Shown here in pieces: positions 10,501-20,829 of a stretch of DNA of 64,000 nt. Positions within the stretch are counted from its first letter, which is position 1; each line of letters begins with the position of its first letter. The DNA is from Takakia lepidozioides (lineage: Eukaryota > Streptophyta > Takakiopsida > Takakiales > Takakiaceae), in NCBI GenBank assembly GCA_030704615.1, contig CM060733.1:73346001-73410000 (forward strand). Reading direction: 5' to 3'. The notes beneath the pieces were generated by a model. The model searched no databases. It saw nothing but the letters and a program-made list of their open reading frames with translations, and had not been told where the DNA came from. The position numbers and the translations under genes are program-made.

Positions 10501-12399
10501 TGAGCCAGTCGTTCATTTTGTCGTCTGTTGGCTCGATGGGAAAGTGGTACAGCAGCTTCGTGTTTGTATGGCCGTTCCAGATTCGCAGCCACCTCGTCTG
10601 CAGCCACCTCACATCGGTCAGACAAGAGCTCCAACATAAGAATCGCGAGAAGTCACAAAAAAAATAAACACATGCTTACCTTCTCCGCCGGCTCAACACA
10701 GGACACTGCGATGTGATGAAGTTTCTCCATGGACATTTCCGGTTTCATGGGTCTGGAGTAATGCAGTCCTATCTCCGCCAGGAACTCGGCACCAAGACCA
10801 GGGTCAGCGATTGCAACTTGCTTAACAAGTTTGGACCTGTACTTGGTCCGGGATTGCTTCCCTGCCTGCACAATATGACTCTCTATCGACGCGTCCGCCT
10901 TGTTGGGGGCATCATTCTCAAAGAACTGCCTTTTGGCATAGGCCAAGTCATCCCTGATTTCGTCTGCATTCCCATACCCAGCAGATACAGTCAGGCCACG
11001 GATCCCTGCAACAAATAACATTAAATTGATACTGAAATTTGAGATGAACCTCACCGAATAGAGGATCTCCACCATGGCGTCCAGTGTTGGTCGGTACCAG
11101 GTGCGATCTGCTTTCGCTAGGGACTTCCTGTACAGCTCGGGATCGAGGGACTTTTGGAAGTCCGTCAGCGGAGCTGTCCCCACTTCTTGCACTCTGTAGA
11201 GCGTATGTGCCAGATGAGTTTCCACGAAGGCCCTCTCTGTTACCCTGCCATGGAGAAAAAACAACATGAAAATATGATTTCGGCACAGCAATCCAATTTC
11301 CAGTTCATAGAGTGCATGACAGTGGTGAACATTGCCTATTTCGGCGCCGCAATAGGCAGTACACAAGGATGTAATTGTATACTTACAGATTTATATCCGC
11401 CATGGCACCCTTCAACAGTCCTCTGTCCCTGACGTCCACCTTCACGACAATGCAGTCCACCATGTAATGCCAACTGATATCTTGCGGATGCATTTCAGCA
11501 ATGTACTCTGTCCAGGCAAGCATCCTGTGGTTCCCGTCCCAAACGAAGAACATCTTCCCTTCCATGTGTGCGAATGTGGGATTAGTCTTCAGATAGGCTT
11601 CAAACTCGGCATTAACAGTGTGCCAGTGGGGGCCCCAATTCTGAAGCTCCTCTGCAGTGGGGCCCCTTGTGACACCCTGGTCATTCTCAATGGAAACGTA
11701 GAATGCTGCCGACCCCCGTCTGTACCCTTCTCTGAAGTTGTGCTTCAGTCGATCGATATCCCCTGGCAGTGCTTGCCTTACAACTGGAAGGCTTACCATG
11801 CGACACAAAGGAACTTTAAGGTTCTCGGGATACACCATGGAGCCCAAAACGCGGCCTATGTTGCTATGAGTCTCTGCCAGCAACCTGTTTGCTGCTATGT
11901 TCATGTCTCGTGCGCTCATGAGCATACCCGCCACCAGTTTCTTACTTGTATCACCTCTGTCACTTCCCTCACCCCTCTCACCAGCCTGTGTACTGTCCTG
12001 GAGGTTTTGCTCCTCCGCAAGCTCCAGCAGGTTCTGATCGTCGCCAAGTCGTACCACGTTATCGTCCTCTCCTTCTGTCAGTTGAATGGGCCGCCCTTCT
12101 GCAGATCCGACTCCCACATCTCCAGCGGCCTCCACCGCATCTGTGTTTTCTGAAATTGACTGCAAACCCAATATCTCCGCTTCCAGTCTCCCTAGGGGTT
12201 TTACTGGCGAAGCCATGGGCTCCTTCTGCTTTCTCGGCTTCCGAACTCTAGGTGGGCTTTTCGGAGGCGATATCTGAGGTGTTGAATGAGGACTCGTCTG
12301 CCTCGATGCACTTCCACCTTGTGAGCGCAGCACCCGGGCAGGAGTATCCAAAGTTGACTGTGTTGCCTCGCCCCCCTGCGATCCCTCCCCAGCTCCCAT
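7511..12399 (-). pseudogene. ParB-like / amino DNA methyltransferase-like protein gene of MULE-B (about 9 exons)
   Basis: Probable exons, read leftward: 12399-11397, 11244-11055, 11004-10680, 10597-10480, 10400-10185, 9962-8833, 8737-8476, 8356-8111 (or 8126) and 8001-7511, most with GT-AG borders. Exon 1 has an acidic, low-complexity N-terminus, then WDGNHRMLAW (about 11525), resembling the GxHR signature of the ParB/sulfiredoxin fold. Exon 6 has a Lys-rich, NLS-like stretch and then DMILVDIPDG (about 9090), in the place of the DPPY catalytic motif of beta-class N6-adenine/N4-cytosine methyltransferases. Exon 7 ends in VLDVTANTG (motif I, SAM site), and exon 8 has the following FEGDTALYDY. 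The order ParB, then catalytic motif, then SAM motif is that of bacterial/phage ParB-methylase fusions. An in-frame TGA at 9509-9511 and a 1-nt shift near 8957 break this copy. The activity is not proven, because the Tyr of DPPY is absent. Confidence 0.72.
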
Positions 12400-12904
12400 G
12401 TCAAACAAACAGGAAAACATGAGACACTGCACGCCAAAACAAAGGTGTAAAGGAATATTGCGTATGGAGTGCTTCACATCCGCGAAGCACGAATCTCTCA
12501 CTGGTGGGCGATCCGAGTCTCCGGATAACGACGTCTGCATTTCATGCATGAGACGGCTTAAGTCGTGTCGTCGGCGGCTTCCCAAAATCCCGCGTCCTCC
12601 TCTTTGCCGGAGTCGCCTGACCTTCCACAAACTCTATGCTACCACTATGCCGCATAAGGAGAGGAAACGCAGGAGAACGTCACTGCAGAAGGGCAAGGAG
12701 CGAGAGAGCGAAGCGGTGGAACATGCAACCACTATGCACGAGCAGATGCGTAAGCAGCCACGTCTCCCGAAGCGTTGCCACCGTCCACCACTTTCTGCCG
12801 TATGGGTGATGAAGAGATTGTGACCCCTGACACGTTCGCACGGATGAAGTCGACTGGAACACGACGCGTGCCAGTTCCAGCCACCAGTGTATGACGGTTT
12901 ATCC
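12400..12904. promoter_or_regulatory. Upstream region of the MULE-B leftward gene
   Basis: The reading frame of exon 1 stays open leftward from about 12630, so the start could lie upstream of the ATG at 12399. That ATG was chosen because it opens directly onto the segment shared with MULE-A. No other element was seen. Confidence 0.35.
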
Positions 12905-14880
12905 GAATTGCGGCACCGAAATACGTTCCGTTCACCGGATGGTTCCCCCGGAGCAGCCGGCATTGAATGAAATATCCGCACATCATGAAACCCAACCGCC
13001 ATGAAAATCCCCTGCATATGACATTCAACAGTCAGGTCGGTACGTTTCATCAGCGGACGGATGAATTTCGGCGCCGAAATTCATCCTATTCAAGTGCTTT
13101 CATACAAACTTACAAATTTCGGCGCCGCAATTCATCGCTTCCAAGTCCTCATTCGTCATGAGCAAACCTGTCGGTGGGATATCGGAGCCGGAATTAATTC
13201 CGGGACAACGGAAACGGCTGCACTTCGGCACATTTCATCCATATTTCGGCGCCGAAATTCATTACGAAACCATCCATATTTCGGCGCCGAAATTCATTAC
13301 GAATATGTCCGTCCACGCGTAGACGAGGTGAAATCATCCATATTTCGGCGCCGAAATTCATCGCTTCGCAAGTCCTCATTCGTCATGAGCAAACCTGTCG
13401 GTGGGATATCGGAGCCGGAATCAATTCCGGGACAACGGAAACGGCTGCACTTCGGCACATTCCATCCATATTTCGGCGCCGCAATTCATTACGAATATGA
13501 GCGTCCGCGCGTAGACGAGGTGAAATCATCCATATTTCGGCGCCGAAATTCATCCAGAGCGAAGATTAAATCTGCACGATGCTATGCTTTGCCGCCATCA
13601 TTGCCCCTGACGGATGCTGTCCATGACTGTTGGACTTGCCATTTCTGGACATTTAACTATAATTTCGGCGCCGAAATTATACTTTATGTGCGGCAACGTC
13701 CCGTGCGAAAAAGACCACTTCATGGATACTGTCGGTTTCAAATGAAAAAAAAACGGCTAAAATGCAATTAATTTTGACAGAAGTGGTTTAATATGCCGAT
13801 TTCTCCATTAAATGCAGAATATTCCTGTTATATTCGTCGGAACGGGGTATTTCCAACGATTTACGGAAAATTATCATCCAAAACCAAAAAGTAAGTGCCG
13901 GGTTTGGACGAATTTCGGCGCCGAAATTCATCCGTCGCATAGAAAATGTAATATTAGAGTTACTCATTGCGGACAGTAAGGATGAATTTCGGCGCCGAAA
14001 TTGATCCATTTCAAAGAAAAATAAATATTGGAGGGAAGGCATTGGATGAATTTCGGCGCCGAAATCCGCCGCTAAAACCCTGAAAAGAATTTGGAGGGAT
14101 GAAGTCGTCTGAATTTCGGCGCCGAAATTCATTGCTCGCGAAGGAAAAAAAAATTTCTGGAGGACTTCGGATGAATTTCGGCGCCGAAATTCATTGCTCG
14201 CGAAGGAAAATAAAAAATATCTCCTGGACTTGGAATGAATTTCGGCGCCGAAATTCAATGCTCGCGAAGGAAAAAAAAAAATCGAGAGGATTTTGGTTGA
14301 TTTCGGCGCCGAAATTCATTGCTCTCGAAGAAAAAGGGAAATTAAAAGGGAGTACTTGGATGAGATTCGGCGCCAAAGTTCATCTGTCGCAAAGAAAAAT
14401 AAAAACAGAAAGGACTTCCGATGAATTCTGGCACCGAAATCCATACGCAGGGCAGCAGAATTAGGGTCGGAAAAGGAGATGAAGAATGAATTTCGGCGCC
14501 GAAATACATCCATTCTGCCGAATCAGGATTACTGTCATTCGGAAGTCGGCACCGATATCCGGACACGTGGTCAATCACGACTGTAATCAGGAACACATTT
14601 ATCCGTATTTTGGCATCTAAATTCAACCCATATGTGCAGATACAATTTAATGAAGAAGAAGTTCATCCGAATTTCGGCACCGAAATCCATCCGTTGGGTG
14701 CTTGGTCAGTTTTATGAGGTAAACAAATTACGATTTCTGTTGCCAGAATTCATCCCTTGGCTTCCAAAGCTGTTACATGACAGAGATGTTCATCCAGATT
14801 TCGGTGCCGAAATTCATGGGAAGGCCTGATTTATTGTACCCCAAGTGGTTGTACATTACAATTCAGGCACCAAATATCCG
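12905..14880. repeat. MULE-B main palindrome array: about 28 boxes, AATTTCGGYRCCGAAATT
   Basis: One isolated box lies at 12914. From 13072 to 14868, palindromes have centres near 13072, 13123, 13186, 13250, 13285, 13349, 13413, 13477, 13541, 13669, 13919, 13993, 14057, 14120, 14182, 14246, 14307, 14371, 14432, 14497, 14550, 14614, 14678, 14741, 14805 and 14868. The usual step is 61-65 bp, about six helical turns. It fills the space between the two divergent genes, as in MULE-A. Two blocks (around 13141-13320 and 13370-13560) are also near-duplicates of each other. Confidence 0.95.
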
Positions 14881-15065
14881 ATGTGAACTTGCTGTTTTCG
14901 TCCGTTTTTTTAACGTACGTTACACACCTTCATCTTTACGTGCACTGATCACCCATCATGTTGGATACGGAATCCTCCAGAAAATCATTTGTGTTATTAG
15001 GTAGGACACACTCTTCTCATTGCAGGACTTCGCTGCGGAGCGTACCGAGAGGTCCCGTCTTCAAA

Positions 15066-18000
15066 ATGGACTCCCGTGTTTGGGTCAACGTGTACTTCCA
15101 TCCTGATTCTCTGAAAGCTAAAATACCCTGCGACCAAGGATTTGCGATTGTCACTGAGCAGTACTTGTGTGTGAAGTTCGGGCTCCGCCCTGGAACGGTG
15201 TTTTTGGAAGAGGAGACGAAGGATGCTTATGGAAATTTTCTGGAAAGTGCCGTCATTCTGCATGCAGATTTCGGAAAAGGCAAAGAGTGGCGGCTCCCAG
15301 CTTCTGAATCCATCCGGTACAGTGCCATTGGTGAAATCGTGCCTAAAGAGTTCCCACGCTGGAACTTGGTTGATCCTCCTTCCACAAGAGGGTCTGGGGT
15401 GCAAGATGTGAAGGATGTGGGCACCTCTTCACAAGCAGAGAAGCCCAAACATGTGAAAAGGGAAATCCAGGAAAACAGGGAAACAGTCGTCCAGGACTTA
15501 TCCAGTGACGATGAAGACTGTATGGTCCTTCCATCGTATGTTTCGAAGTCGTCCGTCACTAGGAGTGTTCAGCATACACCGTCCGACTCAACTTCCGTCC
15601 GCTCAGTAATCGACATATTGCGGAGGATGAAGACAACGGGTTCCCGCTCCAGTGACCTTCTTAGGCTTGATTACGACAAAACTCCAATCCATTCTGTGGA
15701 AACTTTGCCTGATGTTGTGGATGGGAATGCTATCTACGAGTTCCCTCCAGTGCCGGCAGGCGCAGGCCCAGACGGCATGCTCGCAGGAATGAACAGGAAA
15801 CATGACGGCCACCCTTGGTGTGTCACCAAAACTTCATCGTCCAACCTGGGTGATGGAGTTCGAGTGAGATATGTATTGTGTGCTGGGCATCTTAAATGTT
15901 TCTCGAGCACATGTTACCATTACACTAGCAAAGGCACCAGGAATGAGACTGACTGGATTGGCAATTCGTCGACCCCATTTTGGCCTCAAGGTAGAGTTCC
16001 TGCAGGGACGTTCAAGTGTGCCCATTGCAACGCAGCCCCTACGTGCATGGCAGTGTGCAACGCCAAGCAGTACTACGTCGGGACCGTCGGCCCAGCGTGC
16101 ACCAGAGCATGCATTCACATCGGAAAGCATGAGCACCCCCTCGCCAGAGGCAATTGCAGAGTCGCTTTTCAACAAGCCCAGGATATTATCAAGGAGGAGG
16201 TGAGGTTGAGGCCGGGTGCAAAACCAAAGCAGATACAGCTCGCATCGGCACATAGGATTGCAATTGGCAGAATAATGTCGGAGGACGGAAGCACAAGAGA
16301 GAAGCTGGGCGAGGGGGACATGAAGGACCTGCTGGAAGCTGTCTCCCATGTGTGCAGCCCCAATGTCAGGAACCACATTGTCAGCTGCAAGAAACGAATC
16401 GGAAGAGGATCAGACATGCACTCCATCTTGGAAGTGAAACGCACATGCGGCTACGACTTCATCCAAGGCAGCTTCTTTCCTGGTCAAGGCTCGGAGATGG
16501 ACAGGTGCTTCATATTTAAGATGTCAACGTGCGGACCGGGGAGCGGCGTCGATTTGGTGAAGCGGATGACCAGTGGAGACCTCTCAAATTGTTGGGTCAT
16601 GTTTGACCACATCCGGCGAATTACCAACCACGATTGGGTGACAATGGGGGCACATGTATACGACCCACATTGCAGAAAGTTGATGACCATTGCTATCTGC
16701 GAAATGAAGGGAGAAGACACAGATTCGGAGTTGCATATGTGGCGCGGCAATTAATGAGCAAATGGCGAGAGCCAAGTTGCCCCCTCCCGATTTTAGGGGC
16801 TTCATGGCTGACAATGCCCAGGCAAACTGGGCTGCAGTTAGGAGGGTATATGGGGACGACCCAAAGACTCCAATGGAAGGAAAGGAGAGATCTTGCGGGT
16901 TCCACTTCATGCAGAGTTTGACGCAAAACACGAAAAGGTTCGTGGCGTCACGCCACCGGCAGGATCATATCAGTATGTGCCTAGCGTGGAAAAATGCGAA
17001 TTCCATCGACGAGGCGGAGACCGAGTTTGCAACCATACGCGCCTGGTGGGTGTCTTCAGGGGCAGTGGATGTGAAAGATCAGCCAGAACTGCAAACGTGG
17101 CTTGCGTGGTGGCATTATAGATTCCGCCAGTTTGGAGACTACATGAGACAGGTAACACATTTCTGTACTTGACAATTGTTCTGTTTTGTGCTTGGACATT
17201 CTCCACAATCAGTGACATATCTAATTTCCTTCAACAGGACATGAGCTTGGAGGATGACACGGATATGCCGACGACGAACATGGCCGAATCGGTGCACTCT
17301 TCCTGGCGTGCTTCCTCTGCAGCACATCTCGTTGACATGTTGACAGCAACAACAGAAGATATTGTGAGGGCCATCATGCAACAATCTCATTACTACCAGT
17401 TTCTGGGAGGAAAGCAATGGGGTATCGGACCAGACAGGCAGGAGATGCTGATGAGGGCGGCGCATCGTTCGACCGATCCCAAAAAATGGACTGCTGCATT
17501 GCGGGAAACTATAAGGTCAACGCCGTTACACAGTCGGGGGAACTGCCTGGAGGGCGATGTCCGCAGCCGGCCGGTGAAGAGAAGAATTGAGGACATGCCC
17601 GGAGGGGATGGGGATTCATGGAGATCAGATATGAACATCCGCACTCAACCTCGGGGCGCAACGATGTTGCGTCCCACGCCTCCACGAAGCAGGACTCGTA
17701 CCCCCTCTCCTGCAGCATCCATGGAATCGCTGCCAGACTCGGGACAACATGCCGAGGATGGGCATTCTGCTCCTGTTTTCGTTACCCAATACAACATTCC
17801 AATCGTGGAGCGAGATGTGTCGGCCTCGCAGTGGAGAATTGCACGGACCCGTCCGACATTTCGTGGCAAATGTTGTGCTGTTCGTGTCGACACCAACCAG
17901 AGATGCAATGAGATGATTCGGAGGAGCCCGCAGGGCGGTGTGCCTGCCCCTTGCTTCACAGGGAGATTTGTGTGCGCAAAGTTTGTGGAGGCCACACTGA

Positions 18001-18665
18001 AGGAGTTTTGGTTCTGCAGGCACGACATCATGTCGTGTGTGTTCGGCAAGCCCAAGTATGGTGTACAAGGCATGCCTGAACCACCGGCAGTCTGGCCTGT
18101 GGCAAGTGGTACAGATCTTACCCTGGAGGAGGCAGACGCTCTAGGAAGTGCAGGGTTTCGACTGGTGGAGAGGACAGACGTTCCACGAAATCCAATTCCC
18201 AATCGTCATCCTCCTCCCACGAGAAGCTCTTCGCCCCGCATACCGGTGGGTGACCCCGCAGCTTGGCCCACCCATCGGTGGGGTAAACTGAAAAGACGGC
18301 GGCCACCAACAAAGGCGAACGACACCAGGATGGCCAACGCTCTTGCAATGCCCTGCATAGTGCAAGGTTGCAGGGATGTTCCTCACCCCGGGATGGGGCG
18401 CATATTTCAGTTGTCAACAGCCGGGTCTGCTGCGCGCAGTGTCGTGTATGCAATCACGGTTTCACAGTACCCAGCTTGCAACTGTGAGGACTTCCTTGTT
18501 ATGGAATCGAGGAATGCAGCATACGTCCCCTGCAAACACCTTTATTACATTTTTATGAAGCGCATGAGTTGCATATCCGCAGTGGACGTCTTCATCCATG
18601 CTCCAACACTGAGTTTCAACGAGCTGCACAAGGCCCTACGGCAGGATACTGGTCGGACTGCTTGA
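15066..18665 (+). CDS. MULE-B transposase, nearly intact (one frameshift)
   Basis: It catalyses cut-and-paste movement, by family inference. The start is ATG 15066 in a good context (TCAAAATGGAC). The N-terminal ~100 residues are conserved in all copies and are followed by a disordered linker. From about residue 245 comes a Cys/His-rich block (HDGHPWC, LCAGHLKC, FKCAHC, CIHIGKHEH) that may be a zinc-binding DNA-recognition region. The DDE-like core has candidate Asp in HVYD (codon 16661) and FMADNAQANW (codon 16810), then CGFHFMQSL. A phase-0 intron at 17152-17237 precedes TNMAESVHSSW. A second Cys block (CCAVRVDTNQRC...FWFCRHD) and a SWIM finger (CNC...VPCKH, about 18480-18540) end the protein. 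One extra base near 16750 (GGCAATTAATGAG, where A reads GGCATAAACGAG) creates a stop at 16752. The 9-bp target duplications and SWIM finger fit the Mutator superfamily. Confidence 0.88.
17152..17237 (+). other. Conserved phase-0 intron in the MULE-B transposase
   Basis: This GT-AG intron of 86 bp joins YMRQ to DMSLEDD in frame. MULE-A (4769-4851) and MULE-C (51348-51436) have introns of 83 and 89 bp at the same codon, which supports both the gene model and common ancestry. Confidence 0.88.
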
Positions 18666-19121
18666 CATTCCACATTCGGGAAGGAGTTAGTGGCAATTAT
18701 ATTACATTCATCTTCTTGCACCCTATTTTTTTGTGAGGAATTATACACTTGGTGGTGCCGCATCGCCATGGCTACATGTGAATTTCGTCCACCTTTATGA
18801 GAAGACTCCAATTTGCTACAAATACATTGTTACTGTTCTGCAAATGTGATGCCTTTACAAGATTGCTAGTTCTGTGTCCCAGTGGGAAGGGTCCTACTGC
18901 ACATTCCAGCATTTGCATACTGCACCTTGTGCAAACAGCAATCCATACGACAAAGGACACGTCCCAGCATACTGGCAGTGAATTGCAAATAACATTAACA
19001 GAAGATTATCGAAGCCTGTATATTCCCCATATGGCACAGGGAAGCTGCTTGATTTCTGAATGAAAATGTATGTGCCATGAGTGTCAGCAAGTTGAAACAT
19101 GTCTACTCTAGCATGCAAGAC
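18666..19121. other. MULE-B spacer after the transposase
   Basis: No gene, box or repeat recognised. Confidence 0.4.
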
Positions 19122-19742
19122 CTATGGTCCCCTCGCCCAAGAAGAAGGAACTCGAACTGGCCTCTCAAGGACCTCCTGAGTGACCGGGTGCCTATATTTG
19201 AACAAAATGTCAGTGGTTTCTGTCGCCCGGTTGAAACTAACGAGGATGTCGTGTTTATCGATAGCGCCCCCTTGGTAGAAGGACATTTTCACAGTGGGCC
19301 CTGTGTTCCCCTCCTCCTCATCCTCATAACTGAAGAGAATGTCCCCACTTTCCGAGCCAGTCCGTCCACGCGTAAAGTTTTCACCTATGCACTCATCATA
19401 CGTCCACTCGCAACAATTCCAGCGATACAGCAACGCTGTGCGTGATCTGTTCGGCTCCCACACATGCGGAAAGTCCAGGTCCATGATGCGTAGGAACCAC
19501 CTGCTCCCCAGCCGGGGTCCAGGAGAGTCGTGCAATCCTGGAAGAAACTCCATTGCTCTCAGCTGGACAAGTCGAGGATCGTTCCCTGTAAACATCCAGG
19601 AAGACAATGATGTCGTCTGCTTTCGGGAAAATGACTCCCGTCTGGCGTCGATAGATGTGATTCGGGCACGACATGGCCTCACGACACAACACGAACTCAA
19701 AGCAGGGAGGACATGGGCACAACAGAGAAGAGTGAAGAGCAA
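19122..19742 (-). CDS. Candidate small leftward ORF of MULE-B, unknown function
   Basis: A 206-residue reading frame includes a Trp/Arg-rich middle (WEPNRSRTALLYRW) and an acidic stretch (SYEDEEEGN). A second frame overlaps it on the same strand, so a frameshift near 19560 is possible. No motif was recognised and no clear homologue is seen in MULE-C at the same place. It could be a third element gene, a captured exon or chance. Confidence 0.3.
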   Translation of the reverse strand: MLFTLLCCAHVLPALSSCCVVRPCRARITSIDARRESFSRKQTTSLSSWMFTGNDPRLVQLRAMEFLPGLHDSPGPRLGSRWFLRIMDLDFPHVWEPNRSRTALLYRWNCCEWTYDECIGENFTRGRTGSESGDILFSYEDEEEGNTGPTVKMSFYQGGAIDKHDILVSFNRATETTDILFKYRHPVTQEVLERPVRVPSSWARGP

Positions 19743-19794
19743 AATGAGAGCAAGGCCTCCCTCACCGTAAGGCGGGTATTTGCTCTCCGACGCC

Positions 19795-20265
19795 CAATTT
19801 CGGCGCCGTTATTACATGGAGTGCGGAAGCTTCAGCCGAGAATTTTGTTTCCGCAGGTCAATTTCGGCGCCGTTATTGGTTGCAATCCCCAGCCTTCAGC
19901 CGGGTATTTGGTTTCCGGACCCAATTTCGGCGCCGTTATCGGCTGCTCTCCGGTGGCTTCAGCCGAGTATTTGGTTTCCGGGGCCCATTTCGGCGCCGTT
20001 ATCGCCTGCATTCCGGAGGATGCAGCCGGGTATTTGGTTGGCAGAGCCCAATTACTTTCACCGTTGTTGGCTTCACTCCCGAGCCTTCAGCGCGCTATTT
20101 CTTTTCCTGTTCCCAATTACGGCCTCGTTATAACCAACCATCCTGCACTTCTGCAATAGTACTATCCACGGTTATAGGTCGCCATTGCGTTTTCGGAGTC
20201 TGCAAACCCGGATCCTAATTCCGCTTGCGTCTCTGCCTCTGGGATAATTTCGGTGCCGTTATTGC
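19795..20265. repeat. MULE-B right subterminal palindrome array
   Basis: About seven boxes of the form CCCAATTTCGGCGCCGTTAT have centres near 19804, 19868, 19931, 19994, 20058, 20123 and 20254, about 64 bp apart. Later ones are degraded. Their asymmetric right half matches the left subterminal array, not the central one. Confidence 0.88.
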
Positions 20266-20299
20266 CCAGAATTCTGTTATTCTATGACCTGGCCTGGCG

Positions 20300-20523
20300 G
20301 TCCATGAGCCTGGGCTCCAAGTCATGAGCGTACACTGGTACTCATGAGCGGAGTACTTCCAGCATGAGCGCGGAAATCTTCGATTTTTGATTATTTTATA
20401 GTTTTTGGCCCGAAAAAAATCTGCCGAAATTCGAAGTGTGTTACTTTGCGGCTCATGGGTTAGCCATGCCCGCTCATGAGCTCATGAGCTCACCGCTCAT
20501 GAGCTCATGGAATAGCAACCCCC
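20300..20523 (+). repeat. MULE-B right terminal inverted repeat with CATGAGC cluster
   Basis: Many CATGAGC heptamers in both orientations lie in the last ~220 bp and end in the terminal repeat at 20523. The flanking duplication CTTTTGCAG follows at 20524-20532. Confidence 0.8.
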
Positions 20524-20532
20524 CTTTTGCAG

Positions 20533-20829
20533 TGGTATACTGGATTTCCCGTTGCACGGTCACTTATTTCCATGAGCGGATCTAAAAAACCATGAGCGGA
20601 CTTGTTACTGACGACATATCTTCGCCGCATTACATGATCTGGAACGTCCAAAACGGCAAGGTCAAATAAAAAACTATTATTTTAATACTTGTTTAATCTG
20701 CCGCATTTCCAAATTTGGAGGAGTCCGCTCATGAAATCCGCGTATCTTAGACTTCGGCTCACCGCTCATGCGGCTCATGCGGCTCATGGCTCATGGCTCA
20801 TGGTTTCTGCTCATGAAATAGTAAACCTC
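20533..20829. repeat. MULE-A right terminus with CATGAGC cluster
   Basis: This is the rest of MULE-A after the MULE-B insertion. It has remnants of AAATGCGG-type boxes (CGCCGCAT near 20622, TGCCGCATTTCC near 20700), then about seven GCTCATG copies and the terminal repeat ending at 20829. Confidence 0.75.

Larger units (their letters stand above)
6827..20523 (+). mobile_element. MULE-B: complete 13.7-kb Mutator-like element nested in MULE-A
   Basis: Its termini are inverted repeats: left GAGGTTTACTATTTCATGAG and right (reverse complement) GGGGGTTGCTATTCCATGAG, 16 of 20 identical. Perfect 9-bp duplications, CTTTTGCAG, flank it. From left to right it holds a terminal CATGAGC cluster, a small palindrome array, the leftward ParB/methyltransferase-like gene (7511-12399), the main palindrome array (12905-14880), the transposase (15066-18665), a candidate small leftward ORF, a right palindrome array and a second CATGAGC cluster. 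It is the best reference copy in the window. Confidence 0.93.
1..20829 (+). mobile_element. MULE-A: outer left Mutator-like element (left end outside window)
   Basis: Its right end is at 20829, where the reverse complement reads GAGGTTTACTATTTCATGAG and runs into repeated CATGAGC. This matches the ends of the other three elements. The left end lies before base 1. Inside are the first coding bases of the leftward ParB/methyltransferase-like gene (1-76), a palindrome array (717-2257) and a transposase pseudogene (2681-6275). MULE-B (6827-20523) interrupts it. At 20829 it is inserted into the R1' protease-region ORF. The 9 bases that follow, CTCTGCATG, are the predicted target duplication, but the partner copy is outside the window. 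Confidence 0.8.

Noticed and set aside
13061-14464. ORFs with repeated FRRRNSS / NFGAEIH peptides
   Set aside because: Translations of the AATTTCGGCGCCGAAATT array; no independent coding evidence.
20300-20829. One continuous CATGAGC satellite
   Set aside because: Two separate MULE right ends with the CTTTTGCAG duplication between them explain it.
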